The notes beneath the pieces are model-generated. The model ran no database searches. It was not told the DNA's origin and saw only the letters and a program-made list of their open reading frames with translations. The translations under genes were made by a program, and so were the position numbers. Of a stretch of DNA of 34,401 nucleotides, positions 6,675-13,161 are shown in pieces; position 1 is the stretch's first letter; the number at the start of each line of letters is the position of its first letter. Source of the DNA: a virus. The DNA lies in IMG/VR virus record IMGVR_UViG_3300040856_001660, positions 1 to 34,401 of that record, one strand, 5' to 3'.

Positions 6675-8258
6675 ATGCTCCGAGACTATCAAAAACGCGC
6701 CATTGATAGCCTTTATCAATGGTTCCGAAACAATGAGAGCGGAAACCCCGTGCTCGAGCTCCCGACTGGCGCTGGCAAAAGCCACATCGTGGCCGAGCTC
6801 TGCCGCGACATCATGGCCGAGAATCCTGCGGCGAGGGTGCTCATGCTCACGCACGTCAAAGAGCTCATCGAGCAGAATGCCCTGAAGCTCCGCGAAGCCT
6901 GGCCAAACGCGCCCATGGGTATCTTCTCGGCGGGGCTGAAGCGCAAAGACATCGATGCCATCACTTTCGCTGGCATCCAGAGCATCCATCGGCACTCCAA
7001 GAGCCTCGGCCACGTTCACCTCGTGGTGATCGATGAATGCCACCTCGTGAACAATAAGAAGGACGGCCGATACCGAGAGCTCCTCGAGGGCCTCACCGAG
7101 ATCAACCCTCGCCTTCGGGTGGTGGGTCTCACGGCCACGCCCTACCGGCTCGGGCAGGGGATGCTCGATGACGGAGACGATGCTCTCTTCTCCGACATCA
7201 TCTCTCCGGTTAGCGTGAGCGAGCTCGTGGCCAAGGGCTACCTCGCGCCCCTCTCCTCGAAGCTGCCGCCCGAAGGCCGGATCGACGTGAGCGGTGTGCG
7301 CAAGGTGGCCGGCGAATATAACCAGCGCGACCTCGAGGCGGCCGTGCGCCTCTCCGAAGATGAGGCCGTGCGCACCATCGTCGATCTCGGCCGCGAGCGG
7401 CGCTCCTGGCTGATCTTTTGCACCGGCGTCGATCACTCGCAAACAGTGGCCAAGGCCCTAAACGATGCCGGCATCAGCGCTGCCTCGATCACGCAAAAGA
7501 CGCCATCGAAGGAACGGGCCCAAATCATCGCCGACTTCAAGGCCGGGCGCCTGCGAGCTCTCACAAACGCGAACGTACTGACCACCGGCTTCGACCACCC
7601 CGCCACCGACCTCGTGGCCTTCCTGCGGCCGACGCTTTCCCCCGGCCTATATATGCAGATGGCCGGTCGCGGGATGCGAATCGCCCCGGGGAAGGAAAAC
7701 TGCCTCGTGCTCGATTTCGCGGGCAACATCATGGCCCACGGCCCGGTCACAAACGTGCGGCCCCCGAAGGGCCCGAAGGACAAGCGAGGCCCCTCCGAGC
7801 CGCCGGTGAAGGCGTGCCCGGAGTGCCACGAGCTCGTGCAGATCAGCATCATGGATTGCCCAGCCTGCGGGCATAAGTGGGAGCGCCCCGAGCGCGAGTG
7901 GGAGCTCGCCGACGACGACATCATGGGCGCGAGCTCTGTCCGATCCCTCGAGGTGGATGATTGGGTGTGGCGCGAGCACGTCGCCAAGAAGTCCGGCAAT
8001 CACATGATAAAGGTCACCTATTACCCCGCCGCGCTCAGCGAGGCGCCGGTGACGGAGTATCTTGCGATCCTGAATCAGGGCTATGCCGGCGATAAAGCCA
8101 AGCAGCGCCTGCTCGATCTCTTCGAGAAGTCCGGCGCGGCGCGCTGGAGCAATGCGCTGCCCGAGCTCTGCGAGGTGCTGAACCAGGCCCAGCCGCCAGC
8201 AGCCATCAGGTGCGAGAAGCAGGGCCGCTGGGATCGAGTGGTTGGGATGGAGTGGTGA
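6675..8258 (+). CDS. SF2 DEAD/DEAH-box helicase with zinc knuckle
   Basis: The 527-residue helicase has all the core motifs: N-terminal LRDYQKRAID, Walker A PTGAGKS (30-36), DECH box (120-123), TATPYR (153-158) and motif VI QMAGRGMRI (328-336). A four-cysteine zinc knuckle follows (C381, C384, C395, C398), then a C-terminal domain of the kind found in phage and prophage UvsW/RadD-like helicases. It would unwind or remodel DNA during replication and recombination. Its stop overlaps the start region of the next gene. The reading frame is unusually rich in GAGCTC (10 copies). Confidence 0.92.
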   Translation: MLRDYQKRAIDSLYQWFRNNESGNPVLELPTGAGKSHIVAELCRDIMAENPAARVLMLTHVKELIEQNALKLREAWPNAPMGIFSAGLKRKDIDAITFAGIQSIHRHSKSLGHVHLVVIDECHLVNNKKDGRYRELLEGLTEINPRLRVVGLTATPYRLGQGMLDDGDDALFSDIISPVSVSELVAKGYLAPLSSKLPPEGRIDVSGVRKVAGEYNQRDLEAAVRLSEDEAVRTIVDLGRERRSWLIFCTGVDHSQTVAKALNDAGISAASITQKTPSKERAQIIADFKAGRLRALTNANVLTTGFDHPATDLVAFLRPTLSPGLYMQMAGRGMRIAPGKENCLVLDFAGNIMAHGPVTNVRPPKGPKDKRGPSEPPVKACPECHELVQISIMDCPACGHKWERPEREWELADDDIMGASSVRSLEVDDWVWREHVAKKSGNHMIKVTYYPAALSEAPVTEYLAILNQGYAGDKAKQRLLDLFEKSGAARWSNALPELCEVLNQAQPPAAIRCEKQGRWDRVVGMEW

Positions 8259-8629
8259 AGCTGCTCCGCGATGACAGGCGCTTCTTGGCTCGAGTCCTCG
8301 GGCCACTGAGTCGAGATGCCCAGGGCCGCGTGATGTGGGCCTATCGGGCTGCCTGGGACGACGGGGAGGCAGCTGAGCCTGCGCCCCATCGTAAAGAAAA
8401 CGCCGGCCGAAGGGCCGCCAATATTTGGGTGAGAGAGATGATGGAAACGCCAAATAAGGTTTTGCGGTATCGTGAGCTCATCGAGCAAGGGCCGCCGCGC
8501 TTTTGCCACACTTGCGACCACTTTGATCAGGAGAGCGGATACTGTGCCCACTTCGACGCGACGCCCCCGGCCGACTTCACGGCGACGGAAAACGCCTGCG
8601 AGCAGTGGATTGCCGAGGTGCCCTTCTGA
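8255..8629 (+). CDS. Hypothetical protein with Cys/His cluster
   Basis: The protein is about 124 residues. It has an N-terminal helical region containing the phage-typical HRKENAGRRAANIWVRE stretch, and a C-terminal cysteine-rich part (CHTCDHFDQESGYCAHF, then CEQW) that could bind metal. The cysteine pattern echoes the tail of the PD-(D/E)XK protein, which ends in a similar CEQW. The start is uncertain: GTG 8255 or 8252 overlapping the helicase stop, or ATG 8210 with a 49-base overlap. It probably works with the helicase and VRR-NUC genes that flank it. Confidence 0.68.
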   Translation: MKLLRDDRRFLARVLGPLSRDAQGRVMWAYRAAWDDGEAAEPAPHRKENAGRRAANIWVREMMETPNKVLRYRELIEQGPPRFCHTCDHFDQESGYCAHFDATPPADFTATENACEQWIAEVPF

Positions 8630-8963
8630 ACACTGGGAGCAGCGCGAGCTCGTCAAATGGTTCCGCAAGACCTATCCGCACACTCGGATTTTCTCCGTGC
8701 CAAACGGTGCGGCCGTGAGCAAGGCGCAGGCGGCTCGCCTGGTGGTCGAGGGCTTGAGCGCGGGCGTGCCCGATCTCTGCGTGCCCGAATGGTCCCTCTG
8801 GATCGAGATGAAGCGCCAGGAGGGCGGGCGCCTGAGTGCGAAGCAGAAAGACTGGATCGAGTATCTCGAGGAGATCGGCCACACCGTGATCGTGGGGAAG
8901 GGGTGGGAGGATGCGCGGGAGCAGGTTCTAAGCCTGCCGTTTTTATGCAAAAAGGGTCTATAG
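8610..8963 (+). CDS. VRR-NUC domain nuclease
   Basis: The 117-residue protein matches the VRR-NUC (PD-(D/E)XK superfamily) fold. It has SEHWEQRELVKWF at the N-terminus, PNGAAVSK, then the catalytic GVPDLCVPE, IEMKRQEGG and the helix AKQKDWIEYLEEIGHTVIV. Members are single-domain phage nucleases thought to act on branched DNA. The start is not obvious. TTG 8610 is used because the family typically begins just before the SEH motif; a GTG at 8472 would add 46 low-quality residues out of frame with the previous gene. The SF2 helicase and this nuclease are a common phage pair. Confidence 0.85.
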   Translation: MPRCPSEHWEQRELVKWFRKTYPHTRIFSVPNGAAVSKAQAARLVVEGLSAGVPDLCVPEWSLWIEMKRQEGGRLSAKQKDWIEYLEEIGHTVIVGKGWEDAREQVLSLPFLCKKGL

Positions 8964-9030
8964 ATTTGCTTCACATCGGCAGGGCGCCGAGAGTATTGTC
9001 AGGGCTCCAAAACAAAGAGGAAGCACCACC

Positions 9031-9225
9031 ATGAACCGCATCGCATTCATCGCCCTCATCGCCCTCTTCGGCGCAGCCATCGCCACCGATCAATCCTATG
9101 AAGATGCGCAGGCCGAGCAAGACCACACGGAGGAGATGGTCTGCATGGGCTACTGGCCGCCCTCAGTTGCGGAGTTTGAGCTCGACTGCTCCGCCTATGG
9201 AGGCCGCCATGAGTTTCGCCGATGA
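9031..9225 (+). CDS. Small protein with N-terminal signal/anchor segment (64 aa)
   Basis: A hydrophobic stretch at residues about 4-18 (IAFIALIALFGAAIA) follows a single Arg, suggesting a cleavable signal peptide or an anchor. The rest is acidic, with two cysteines (in MVCMGYW and LDCSAYG) that could pair in the periplasm. The AGAGGAAG site lies upstream of the ATG. It resembles small envelope-directed phage proteins of unknown function, possibly superinfection exclusion or host modulation. It overlaps the next gene in an ATGA. Confidence 0.6.
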   Translation: MNRIAFIALIALFGAAIATDQSYEDAQAEQDHTEEMVCMGYWPPSVAEFELDCSAYGGRHEFRR

Positions 9226-9461
9226 GCTCCTCCAAGCGCTCGACCGTGGTCACCATCTCCAATTCGAGGAGCCGCCCCGCTCCTCGCGACAATCCGCGCC
9301 GGCCCACCTACGCGCGCGAAATTCAGCTCGGTCGGAAGGCGAGACTGATGGATCGCTGGCGGGACAGCTGCCCCTTCGGGATGGATCAGATCGGCCGCCG
9401 CATGGCGTGGCTCGCGGGATGGGAGGATGCTCACAATGAGCTTGGCTTCGAGAGAGTCTAG
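9222..9461 (+). CDS. Rmf/CrpP-like small protein
   Basis: The 79-residue basic protein has a C-terminal part (about residues 31-75) that fits the ribosome modulation factor/CrpP pattern: a Gly-containing helix, then CPF, then RRMAWLAGWEDAHNE. Rmf binds 100S ribosome dimers in bacteria, and phage or plasmid relatives are of mostly unknown role. A hand in host translation control is possible. The N-terminal 30 residues are Arg/Ser/Pro-rich and look disordered. It starts in an ATGA overlap and overlaps the following gene by about 26 bases. Confidence 0.5.
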   Translation: MSSSKRSTVVTISNSRSRPAPRDNPRRPTYAREIQLGRKARLMDRWRDSCPFGMDQIGRRMAWLAGWEDAHNELGFERV

Positions 9462-9624
9462 GTTGAATGCTTTGATTAAGGCCATGAGCGACGAAGAGCT
9501 CATCGAATTCATGGGGGCCGAATTCTGGCTCGATCTGGTGCGAAAGCACTTGAGCGAGAGCGATTGGCTGCCGGACGTGAGGGGGGAAATGCGTGAATAT
9601 CTCTTGGGCGTGCAAGTGGATTAG
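9436..9624 (+). CDS. Small acidic helical protein (62 aa)
   Basis: This short alpha-helical protein (LNALIKAMSDEELIEFMGAE...) has no recognised family. ATG 9436 is chosen because GGGAGG (9421-9426) gives a workable spacing; ATG 9427 touches the site directly. It overlaps the following small zinc-ribbon ORF by 32 bases. Such helical proteins at the end of early operons often target host proteins, but nothing in the sequence says which. Confidence 0.55.
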   Translation: MSLASRESRLNALIKAMSDEELIEFMGAEFWLDLVRKHLSESDWLPDVRGEMREYLLGVQVD

Positions 9625-9772
9625 CTGCGGGCACCGTCAGGCATCGAGCGTTGATGCCTACGGCCCCGCGATAGTCGAGTGCCGCAAGTGCCGGAAGTCC
9701 ACCCGGCTCTTAATATCGAAGCGGGCCGATGGCAAAGCCGTCGCCATCGACTCGAGGCCGATGCCGGATTAG
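9593..9772 (+). CDS. Small zinc-ribbon-like protein (59 aa)
   Basis: A GTG-initiated frame follows a strong AGGGGGGA purine stretch. It encodes four suitably placed cysteines: C7 and C12 in the N-terminal part, and CRKC at residues 30-33. This is a treble-clef or zinc-ribbon spacing, somewhat like Mu Com-type small zinc proteins. The C-terminal half is basic (STRLLISKRADGK). It is the last gene of the rightward operon. Its TAG stop overlaps the stop codon of the opposing minus-strand gene. Coding is supported by the cysteine pattern and start context. Confidence 0.55.
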   Translation: MNISWACKWISCGHRQASSVDAYGPAIVECRKCRKSTRLLISKRADGKAVAIDSRPMPD

Positions 9773-9906
9773 CCGAGCCGATCCATGATGGTCAGCGCCG
9801 CCCAGATGAATGGCGCCGCCAGCCCCAGAGCCGGCAGCAATATCAGCGCGGCGATCAGGGCGCACGCCACCACCGCCCAGCCCGCGATCTTTTCACTCGT
9901 CTCCAT
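9769..9906 (-). CDS. Small single-span membrane protein (45 aa)
   Basis: A 45-residue frame starts at an ATG preceded by GAGGAGAG. After a short polar start (METSEK) it has one long hydrophobic stretch over residues about 9-42 (e.g. VVACALIAALILLPALGLAA), then a short charged end. It overlaps the preceding minus-strand gene by 14 bases and is the promoter-distal end of the late transcript. It could be an extra holin-like or envelope protein; there is no family evidence. Confidence 0.5.
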   Translation of the reverse strand: METSEKIAGWAVVACALIAALILLPALGLAAPFIWAALTIMDRLG

Positions 9907-10072
9907 CGTCTCTCCTCGGCACGGCCGCAAGGCTCGGTGCATCACTCACCAGCTGGCGAAGCAGGCGCTTTGCCTTGGCGAGCATGGCTGGGTCGTCCGT
10001 CACCACCGTGAGGTTGATCGACGCCCAGTGGTCGTCGGTCTCCGTGTCCTCCTCCCACTCGATGCGGGTCAT
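9893..10072 (-). CDS. Small acidic hypothetical protein (59 aa)
   Basis: The 59-residue frame begins MTRIEWEEDTETDDHW and has a likely beta strand (ASINLTVVTDD) followed by a helix (MLAKAKRLLRQL). It starts in an ATGA overlap with the upstream 79-residue gene and overlaps the downstream membrane protein gene by 14 bases, which supports real coupled translation. No family recognised. Confidence 0.55.
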   Translation of the reverse strand: MTRIEWEEDTETDDHWASINLTVVTDDPAMLAKAKRLLRQLVSDAPSLAAVPRRDDGDE

Positions 10073-10308
10073 GCGTGCGCCGCCTTGTATCCTTCCCGAG
10101 GCCGGTAGGCGCGGCCGACGATGCTGTTGAGAGCCCGGTTGAGATCAACATCGGTCTTGATGTCGAACACGTCCCCGACGCCCTCTGCGATGATCCGGTG
10201 CGCATCAGGCCCGTGGCCCGGCATATGGAATATCTGCGCGCCCTGGCGCTCTGCGACGCGCTTCACGCTGTCCTTGATGGTCGGTGCATAGGTGTTATTT
10301 GTGATCAT
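10069..10308 (-). CDS. Hypothetical protein (79 aa)
   Basis: This soluble protein begins MITNNTYAPTIKDSVKRVA. The start is fixed by GAGAGGGAGAG just upstream and by the ATGA overlap with the phosphoesterase gene; upstream in-frame codons to 10770 are antisense-like and low in quality. The motif HMPGHGPDAHRI in the middle contains several histidines. No family is recognised. Coupling to the phosphoesterase gene suggests expression at the same time. Confidence 0.6.
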   Translation of the reverse strand: MITNNTYAPTIKDSVKRVAERQGAQIFHMPGHGPDAHRIIAEGVGDVFDIKTDVDLNRALNSIVGRAYRPREGYKAAHA

Positions 10309-11498
10309 TGCTCTCCCTCTCGAATCATTTCTGGCGTGATGATGACACGGCCGCACTCGCCGTGCTTCCGATGGTAGGTGATGACCTGCGCCTCGCGGCC
10401 GGACATATAACCGCCCCTTGATGCGTAGGCGTCGGAGGCCGCCAGCGTCCGGTGCTGCTGAATCACCATGAGGTTTCCTTCGAGCTCGTGCCGGTGATGG
10501 AAGTGCCCCATGTGCCCATAGCTGTGCCGCGTCCGCCCGAACACCTCTCGAAACTTTGCCACAAAAACGTCGTCGACGGCCGTGATCTTGCGCTTGTGGC
10601 CATGGTGGAAGAAGAGGGACGTGTCTCCCCACTCGAAGCAATAGTAAGGGTCCGGCGACTGATCCACCGTCACTCGAGGCTCGTCCTCGTAGAGCGCCGC
10701 CAGCCACTCGCGCATCCAGATCGAGCTCGTGGGGTTGTGATTGCCCTCGGCCTCGATGACGTGCACCCACGGATACTTATCGAGCAGCATCTGCATGATC
10801 TGCCGCCGCACGCGAATCCAGAGCCGGACGATCCGGCTGAATCGGTCGGAGGCATCGAGGAGGTGCTTGGAAGCCGGCGTGAGCGGCTCCATTCCGTCGA
10901 AGTGCAGATCATCGCCCAGGAAACAGAGTATCGCTCCAGCGGCGCCTGGGGCCTGCTCGATGGCCCTCTCGAACCACCCCACGAGCAAGCGCTCAGCGAT
11001 GGCCGTGTCCCAGTCGTCGCCCCGCGTCTCCTCGCCCCACGCCAGCATCCCGAAATGGAAATCGGTGATGACGTGCAGATTCACGAGCTCTGGATCGGTG
11101 GCAACCGGCTTCGATTTGTTTCGCGGCTCCCGGGGAATCTCTTCCTTGCACGCCTCGATGAAGTCGAGCGCCACCTGGCGGAGCGCCTCTTGATCGGTGG
11201 CGGTCTTGACCCATTGCAGTTTTGGCTGCCCGTCGTCGCCGTAGAGCGTGCTCACGCCTTTGACGGCGAAGGGCGTAGTGGTGGGGTGCCTCATGTCCGC
11301 CTCGGGCGCGTAGCCCATCTTGGCGGCTCTGAGGCGTACACGCTCGACGGCCTGGCGGCCGTTGTTTCGATGCTCCCCCAGAGCTCGGGCGGCTGCCTGC
11401 ATCGAGCCGTGCTCGATGGTCGCGCTGATCCACTTTCGCTCCGTGGAGCTCACGCAATAGCTGAGCAGCTCGGGATCAAGTTTCATGGGTGCAACCAT
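10305..11498 (-). CDS. Calcineurin-like metallophosphoesterase with N-terminal HTH
   Basis: The 397-residue protein has the full metallophosphoesterase signature: D146-x-H148 in TDFHFG, GDD (195-197), GNHN (252-255), HHGHK (298-302) and GHFHHRH (331-337). These residues would hold two metal ions. The N-terminal 65 residues contain a helix-turn-helix-like segment (SMQAAARALGEHRNNGRQAV) often joined to this enzyme in phages. The substrate is unknown: DNA, a nucleotide or another phosphodiester. The start at 11498 sits in a TGATG overlap; ATG 11522 and 11486 are alternatives. It is unusual for an enzyme to lie beyond the lysis genes at the end of the late unit. Confidence 0.85.
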   Translation of the reverse strand: MVAPMKLDPELLSYCVSSTERKWISATIEHGSMQAAARALGEHRNNGRQAVERVRLRAAKMGYAPEADMRHPTTTPFAVKGVSTLYGDDGQPKLQWVKTATDQEALRQVALDFIEACKEEIPREPRNKSKPVATDPELVNLHVITDFHFGMLAWGEETRGDDWDTAIAERLLVGWFERAIEQAPGAAGAILCFLGDDLHFDGMEPLTPASKHLLDASDRFSRIVRLWIRVRRQIMQMLLDKYPWVHVIEAEGNHNPTSSIWMREWLAALYEDEPRVTVDQSPDPYYCFEWGDTSLFFHHGHKRKITAVDDVFVAKFREVFGRTRHSYGHMGHFHHRHELEGNLMVIQQHRTLAASDAYASRGGYMSGREAQVITYHRKHGECGRVIITPEMIREGEQ

Positions 11499-11689
11499 CA
11501 GCAGTCCACCTCGATGCCGCACATGGCCTCAAAGGCGGCGTTGTGGCCGATGATCTGCTTGATGGTATCTTCGGTGTCGGCTCTGCTGGCGCAGATGGGC
11601 TCGAACACGGTGCAGGCAGGATCAGTCCCTAAAGGAGCGCTTGCGCAGCCCCCCAGGATCATCACCGCCGCGAGCATTGCGACGCGCAT
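11498..11689 (-). CDS. Putative outer-membrane spanin-like lipoprotein (Rz1-like)
   Basis: The 63-residue protein has a short signal sequence and lipobox (MILGGCAS, Cys at about 15), so it should be a lipoprotein. The mature part contains FEPICASRADTEDTIKQIIGHNAAFE, a pattern common in small phage lipoproteins of lysis regions. Its first 68 bases overlap the 3' part of the upstream membrane protein gene in another frame, the arrangement of Rz/Rz1. It is not proline-rich as classic Rz1 is. The outer-membrane spanin role is inferred from lipobox and nesting. Confidence 0.65.
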   Translation of the reverse strand: MRVAMLAAVMILGGCASAPLGTDPACTVFEPICASRADTEDTIKQIIGHNAAFEAMCGIEVDC

Positions 11690-11825
11690 CGATTCCCCTC
11701 CTCACGCTTTCAGCCATCTCCCGTAGGCTCTCCGATTCCACGTCCGCCTTGCCGTGCCTGGCGCCTACGCTGTAAGCCTTCCAGAGCGCGGCCAGGACGG
11801 CCGTGATGATTAGAAATTCAAGCAT
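11622..11825 (-). CDS. Putative inner-membrane spanin-like protein (Rz-like)
   Basis: The 67-residue protein has an N-terminal transmembrane helix ([20 protein letters not shown]) followed by a charged, probably helical periplasmic part. This is i-spanin topology, though shorter than lambda Rz (153 aa). Its 3' end overlaps the lipoprotein gene by 68 bases and its start overlaps the upstream gene by 8. Together the pair would disrupt the outer membrane at the last lysis step. The shortness leaves doubt. Confidence 0.55.
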   Translation of the reverse strand: MLEFLIITAVLAALWKAYSVGARHGKADVESESLREMAESVRRGIDARRNARGGDDPGGLRKRSFRD

Positions 11826-12015
11826 CGTCGTCCGCGTTCTTGTTCTTGCCTACGTTGCCGGCGAGCAGGTTGAGAACGCGCAGGATGGTGTTGATGATCG
11901 CATCGTCAGCCTTGGTCGGCGTCAGCGCGGTGATGGCCGTGGCGGCCGTGACGACGCCCGTGATGGCCGTGAGCCATGTGGGTGCTGCGTCGAGTGCGTT
12001 GAGTAGTGCGTCCAT
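11818..12015 (-). CDS. Small phage protein of lysis module, possible holin accessory (65 aa)
   Basis: The start at 12015 has a strong AGGAGG 8 bases upstream. The protein has a weakly hydrophobic central stretch ([20 protein letters not shown]) followed by a helical part with Lys/Asp at the end ([13 protein letters not shown]). Similar small proteins occur in many phages next to lysis genes, without a proven role. It could be a weak membrane protein or a holin regulator. Confidence 0.55.
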   Translation of the reverse strand: MDALLNALDAAPTWLTAITGVVTAATAITALTPTKADDAIINTILRVLNLLAGNVGKNKNADDDA

Positions 12016-12044
12016 GGGATCGCCTCCTAGGCTGTGCTCGTGGC

Positions 12045-12485
12045 TCAAGGCCACTGATAGGTGGGCCAGAGGATCGTCAGGGCCCATTCGTCATGCTGAG
12101 AAAGCACGGCCATGAGCTCGTCGAACGCCTTCCTCGAGCTCACGATGCCGGGCTTGTTTTGGGTCACGAAGTAGTCGGTGCCGACGAGGATGCAGCCTTC
12201 GCTGTGCTCGATCCAGTTGCCGGGGTGGAAAAGGATGTGGCTCCGCTCGGGCACATCACACACCTCCCACGCCTCCTGATATTGCTCCTTCGTCAGGCGC
12301 GAGATCAGAGGAGAGGGCCGGCGCTTGAGGTCATAGCGCCCGGCAGGGATGCAGCTGATGTTTCGAGCGTTGCCCTCCCAGGGCCGCTCGAGGGTTTTGC
12401 AGGACCATTCACCGATCCAAAGCGTGCCGAAAACGCCCCAGGGCGAATTCCCCATGCGGAAAAGGGTGACGTTATTGCTTGTCAT
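12045..12485 (-). CDS. DUF5675 protein, candidate murein-active lysis protein
   Basis: The 146-residue protein matches the DUF5675 pattern: [19 protein letters not shown], then ILFHPGN...HSEGCILVG. The His...GC arrangement recalls L,D-transpeptidase-like catalytic centres, although activity has not been shown for this family as far as I know. It sits among holin-like and spanin-like genes and no other endolysin is visible. It is therefore the best endolysin candidate. It overlaps the upstream small membrane protein gene by 14 bases. Confidence 0.68.
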   Translation of the reverse strand: MTSNNVTLFRMGNSPWGVFGTLWIGEWSCKTLERPWEGNARNISCIPAGRYDLKRRPSPLISRLTKEQYQEAWEVCDVPERSHILFHPGNWIEHSEGCILVGTDYFVTQNKPGIVSSRKAFDELMAVLSQHDEWALTILWPTYQWP

Positions 12486-12663
12486 CGTCCAGCGCCTTCG
12501 TTCGCTTGAGGTAAAAGCGCAGCGCGGCGAGACCGGAGCAGATACCGATGAGGGCGGCGACCAGCTGAAGCCATTCGGTGATCAGGGGAAGGTTGGCAGT
12601 GATGGCGCTGACGACGGAAGTGGCAGCGAGCCCATCGGCGACTTTGTGCGCTTGGTCTTGCAT
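12472..12663 (-). CDS. Putative holin (63 aa)
   Basis: The start at 12663 is preceded by GGTGGAG at suitable spacing. The protein has one clear transmembrane helix (residues about 32-52, WLQLVAALIGICSGLAALRFY), a possible weaker hydrophobic stretch before it (VVSAITANLPLI), and a charged C-terminus ([11 protein letters not shown]). Size, topology and adjacency to the DUF5675 gene fit a small class II or III holin. There is no family-level match. Confidence 0.6.
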   Translation of the reverse strand: MQDQAHKVADGLAATSVVSAITANLPLITEWLQLVAALIGICSGLAALRFYLKRTKALDDDKQ

Positions 12664-12696
12664 GGCTCGCTCCACCTCTCGTGCCCTCCTATTCTA

Positions 12697-12852
12697 TCAC
12701 TTATCTCGGCCGTTCCATAAATCAAACAAAACGCGCACTTTCTCTTTCAGCGTTTCCACGTCGGAATGCTGTTTCGCGAGCACGATGATCAGACTGATGA
12801 AGCCAGCAAAGACAGGCCATAGGCTCACCAGAATATCTAGCCGATCGTCCAT
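12697..12852 (-). CDS. Small membrane protein with C-terminal helix (51 aa)
   Basis: The protein has a transmembrane stretch (residues about 6-25, ILVSLWPVFAGFISLIIVLA) followed by KQHSDVETLKEKVRVLFDLWN, probably an amphipathic or coiled helix. Such an XhlA-like shape, with orientation reversed, suggests a holin partner or antiholin. The start at 12852 overlaps the upstream structural gene by 16 bases; upstream in-frame codons are not supported by a ribosome binding site. Confidence 0.5.
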   Translation of the reverse strand: MDDRLDILVSLWPVFAGFISLIIVLAKQHSDVETLKEKVRVLFDLWNGRDK

Positions 12853-13151
12853 GGCAGGCCCGTGGCGGTGGAGGGGCTGAGCATTTCTTGCAGCTTCTCT
12901 CCGAGCTCCGCCTCGACTGCGATTTTGTGCGCATCGTTCGGTCCGTGCACCCATCCCATCATGAGCTCACGAGTCAGCGCCTCATAGGCCACAAACCCGG
13001 AATCGGAGGGATTAGGGCTGAAGGTTGCCACGCCGTCCTTTTCCACGCCCACCGTGCCCTCGAAGGCAAGGCAGGACCACCACACTTTTTTGACGCCGCC
13101 GGTTGCCTTATCTCGCTCGGCGTTGCTGATCTTCCATTCAAAGGTTGCCAT
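12837..13151 (-). CDS. DUF7936-like virion-associated protein
   Basis: The 104-residue protein begins MATFEWKISNAERD, contains VKKVWWSCLAFEG and FVAYEALTRELMMGWVHG, and ends in a helical part. This matches a small protein family commonly found beside tail fibre genes in siphoviruses and podoviruses. The start at 13151 has TAGGAGATT upstream. It probably decorates or helps assemble the tailspike encoded just upstream. The specific role is unknown. Confidence 0.6.
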   Translation of the reverse strand: MATFEWKISNAERDKATGGVKKVWWSCLAFEGTVGVEKDGVATFSPNPSDSGFVAYEALTRELMMGWVHGPNDAHKIAVEAELGEKLQEMLSPSTATGLPWTIG

Positions 13152-13161
13152 GCTCAATCTC

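Noticed and set aside
3148-9772. Temperate phage with lysogeny genes
   Set aside because: No integrase, excisionase, CI-like repressor, transposase or partition gene is seen anywhere; one Cro-like gene alone does not show lysogeny.
10452-11726. Plus-strand open frame of over 400 codons opposite the metallophosphoesterase
   Set aside because: The minus strand carries all metallophosphoesterase motifs with coupled neighbours; the plus frame has no domain or start signal.
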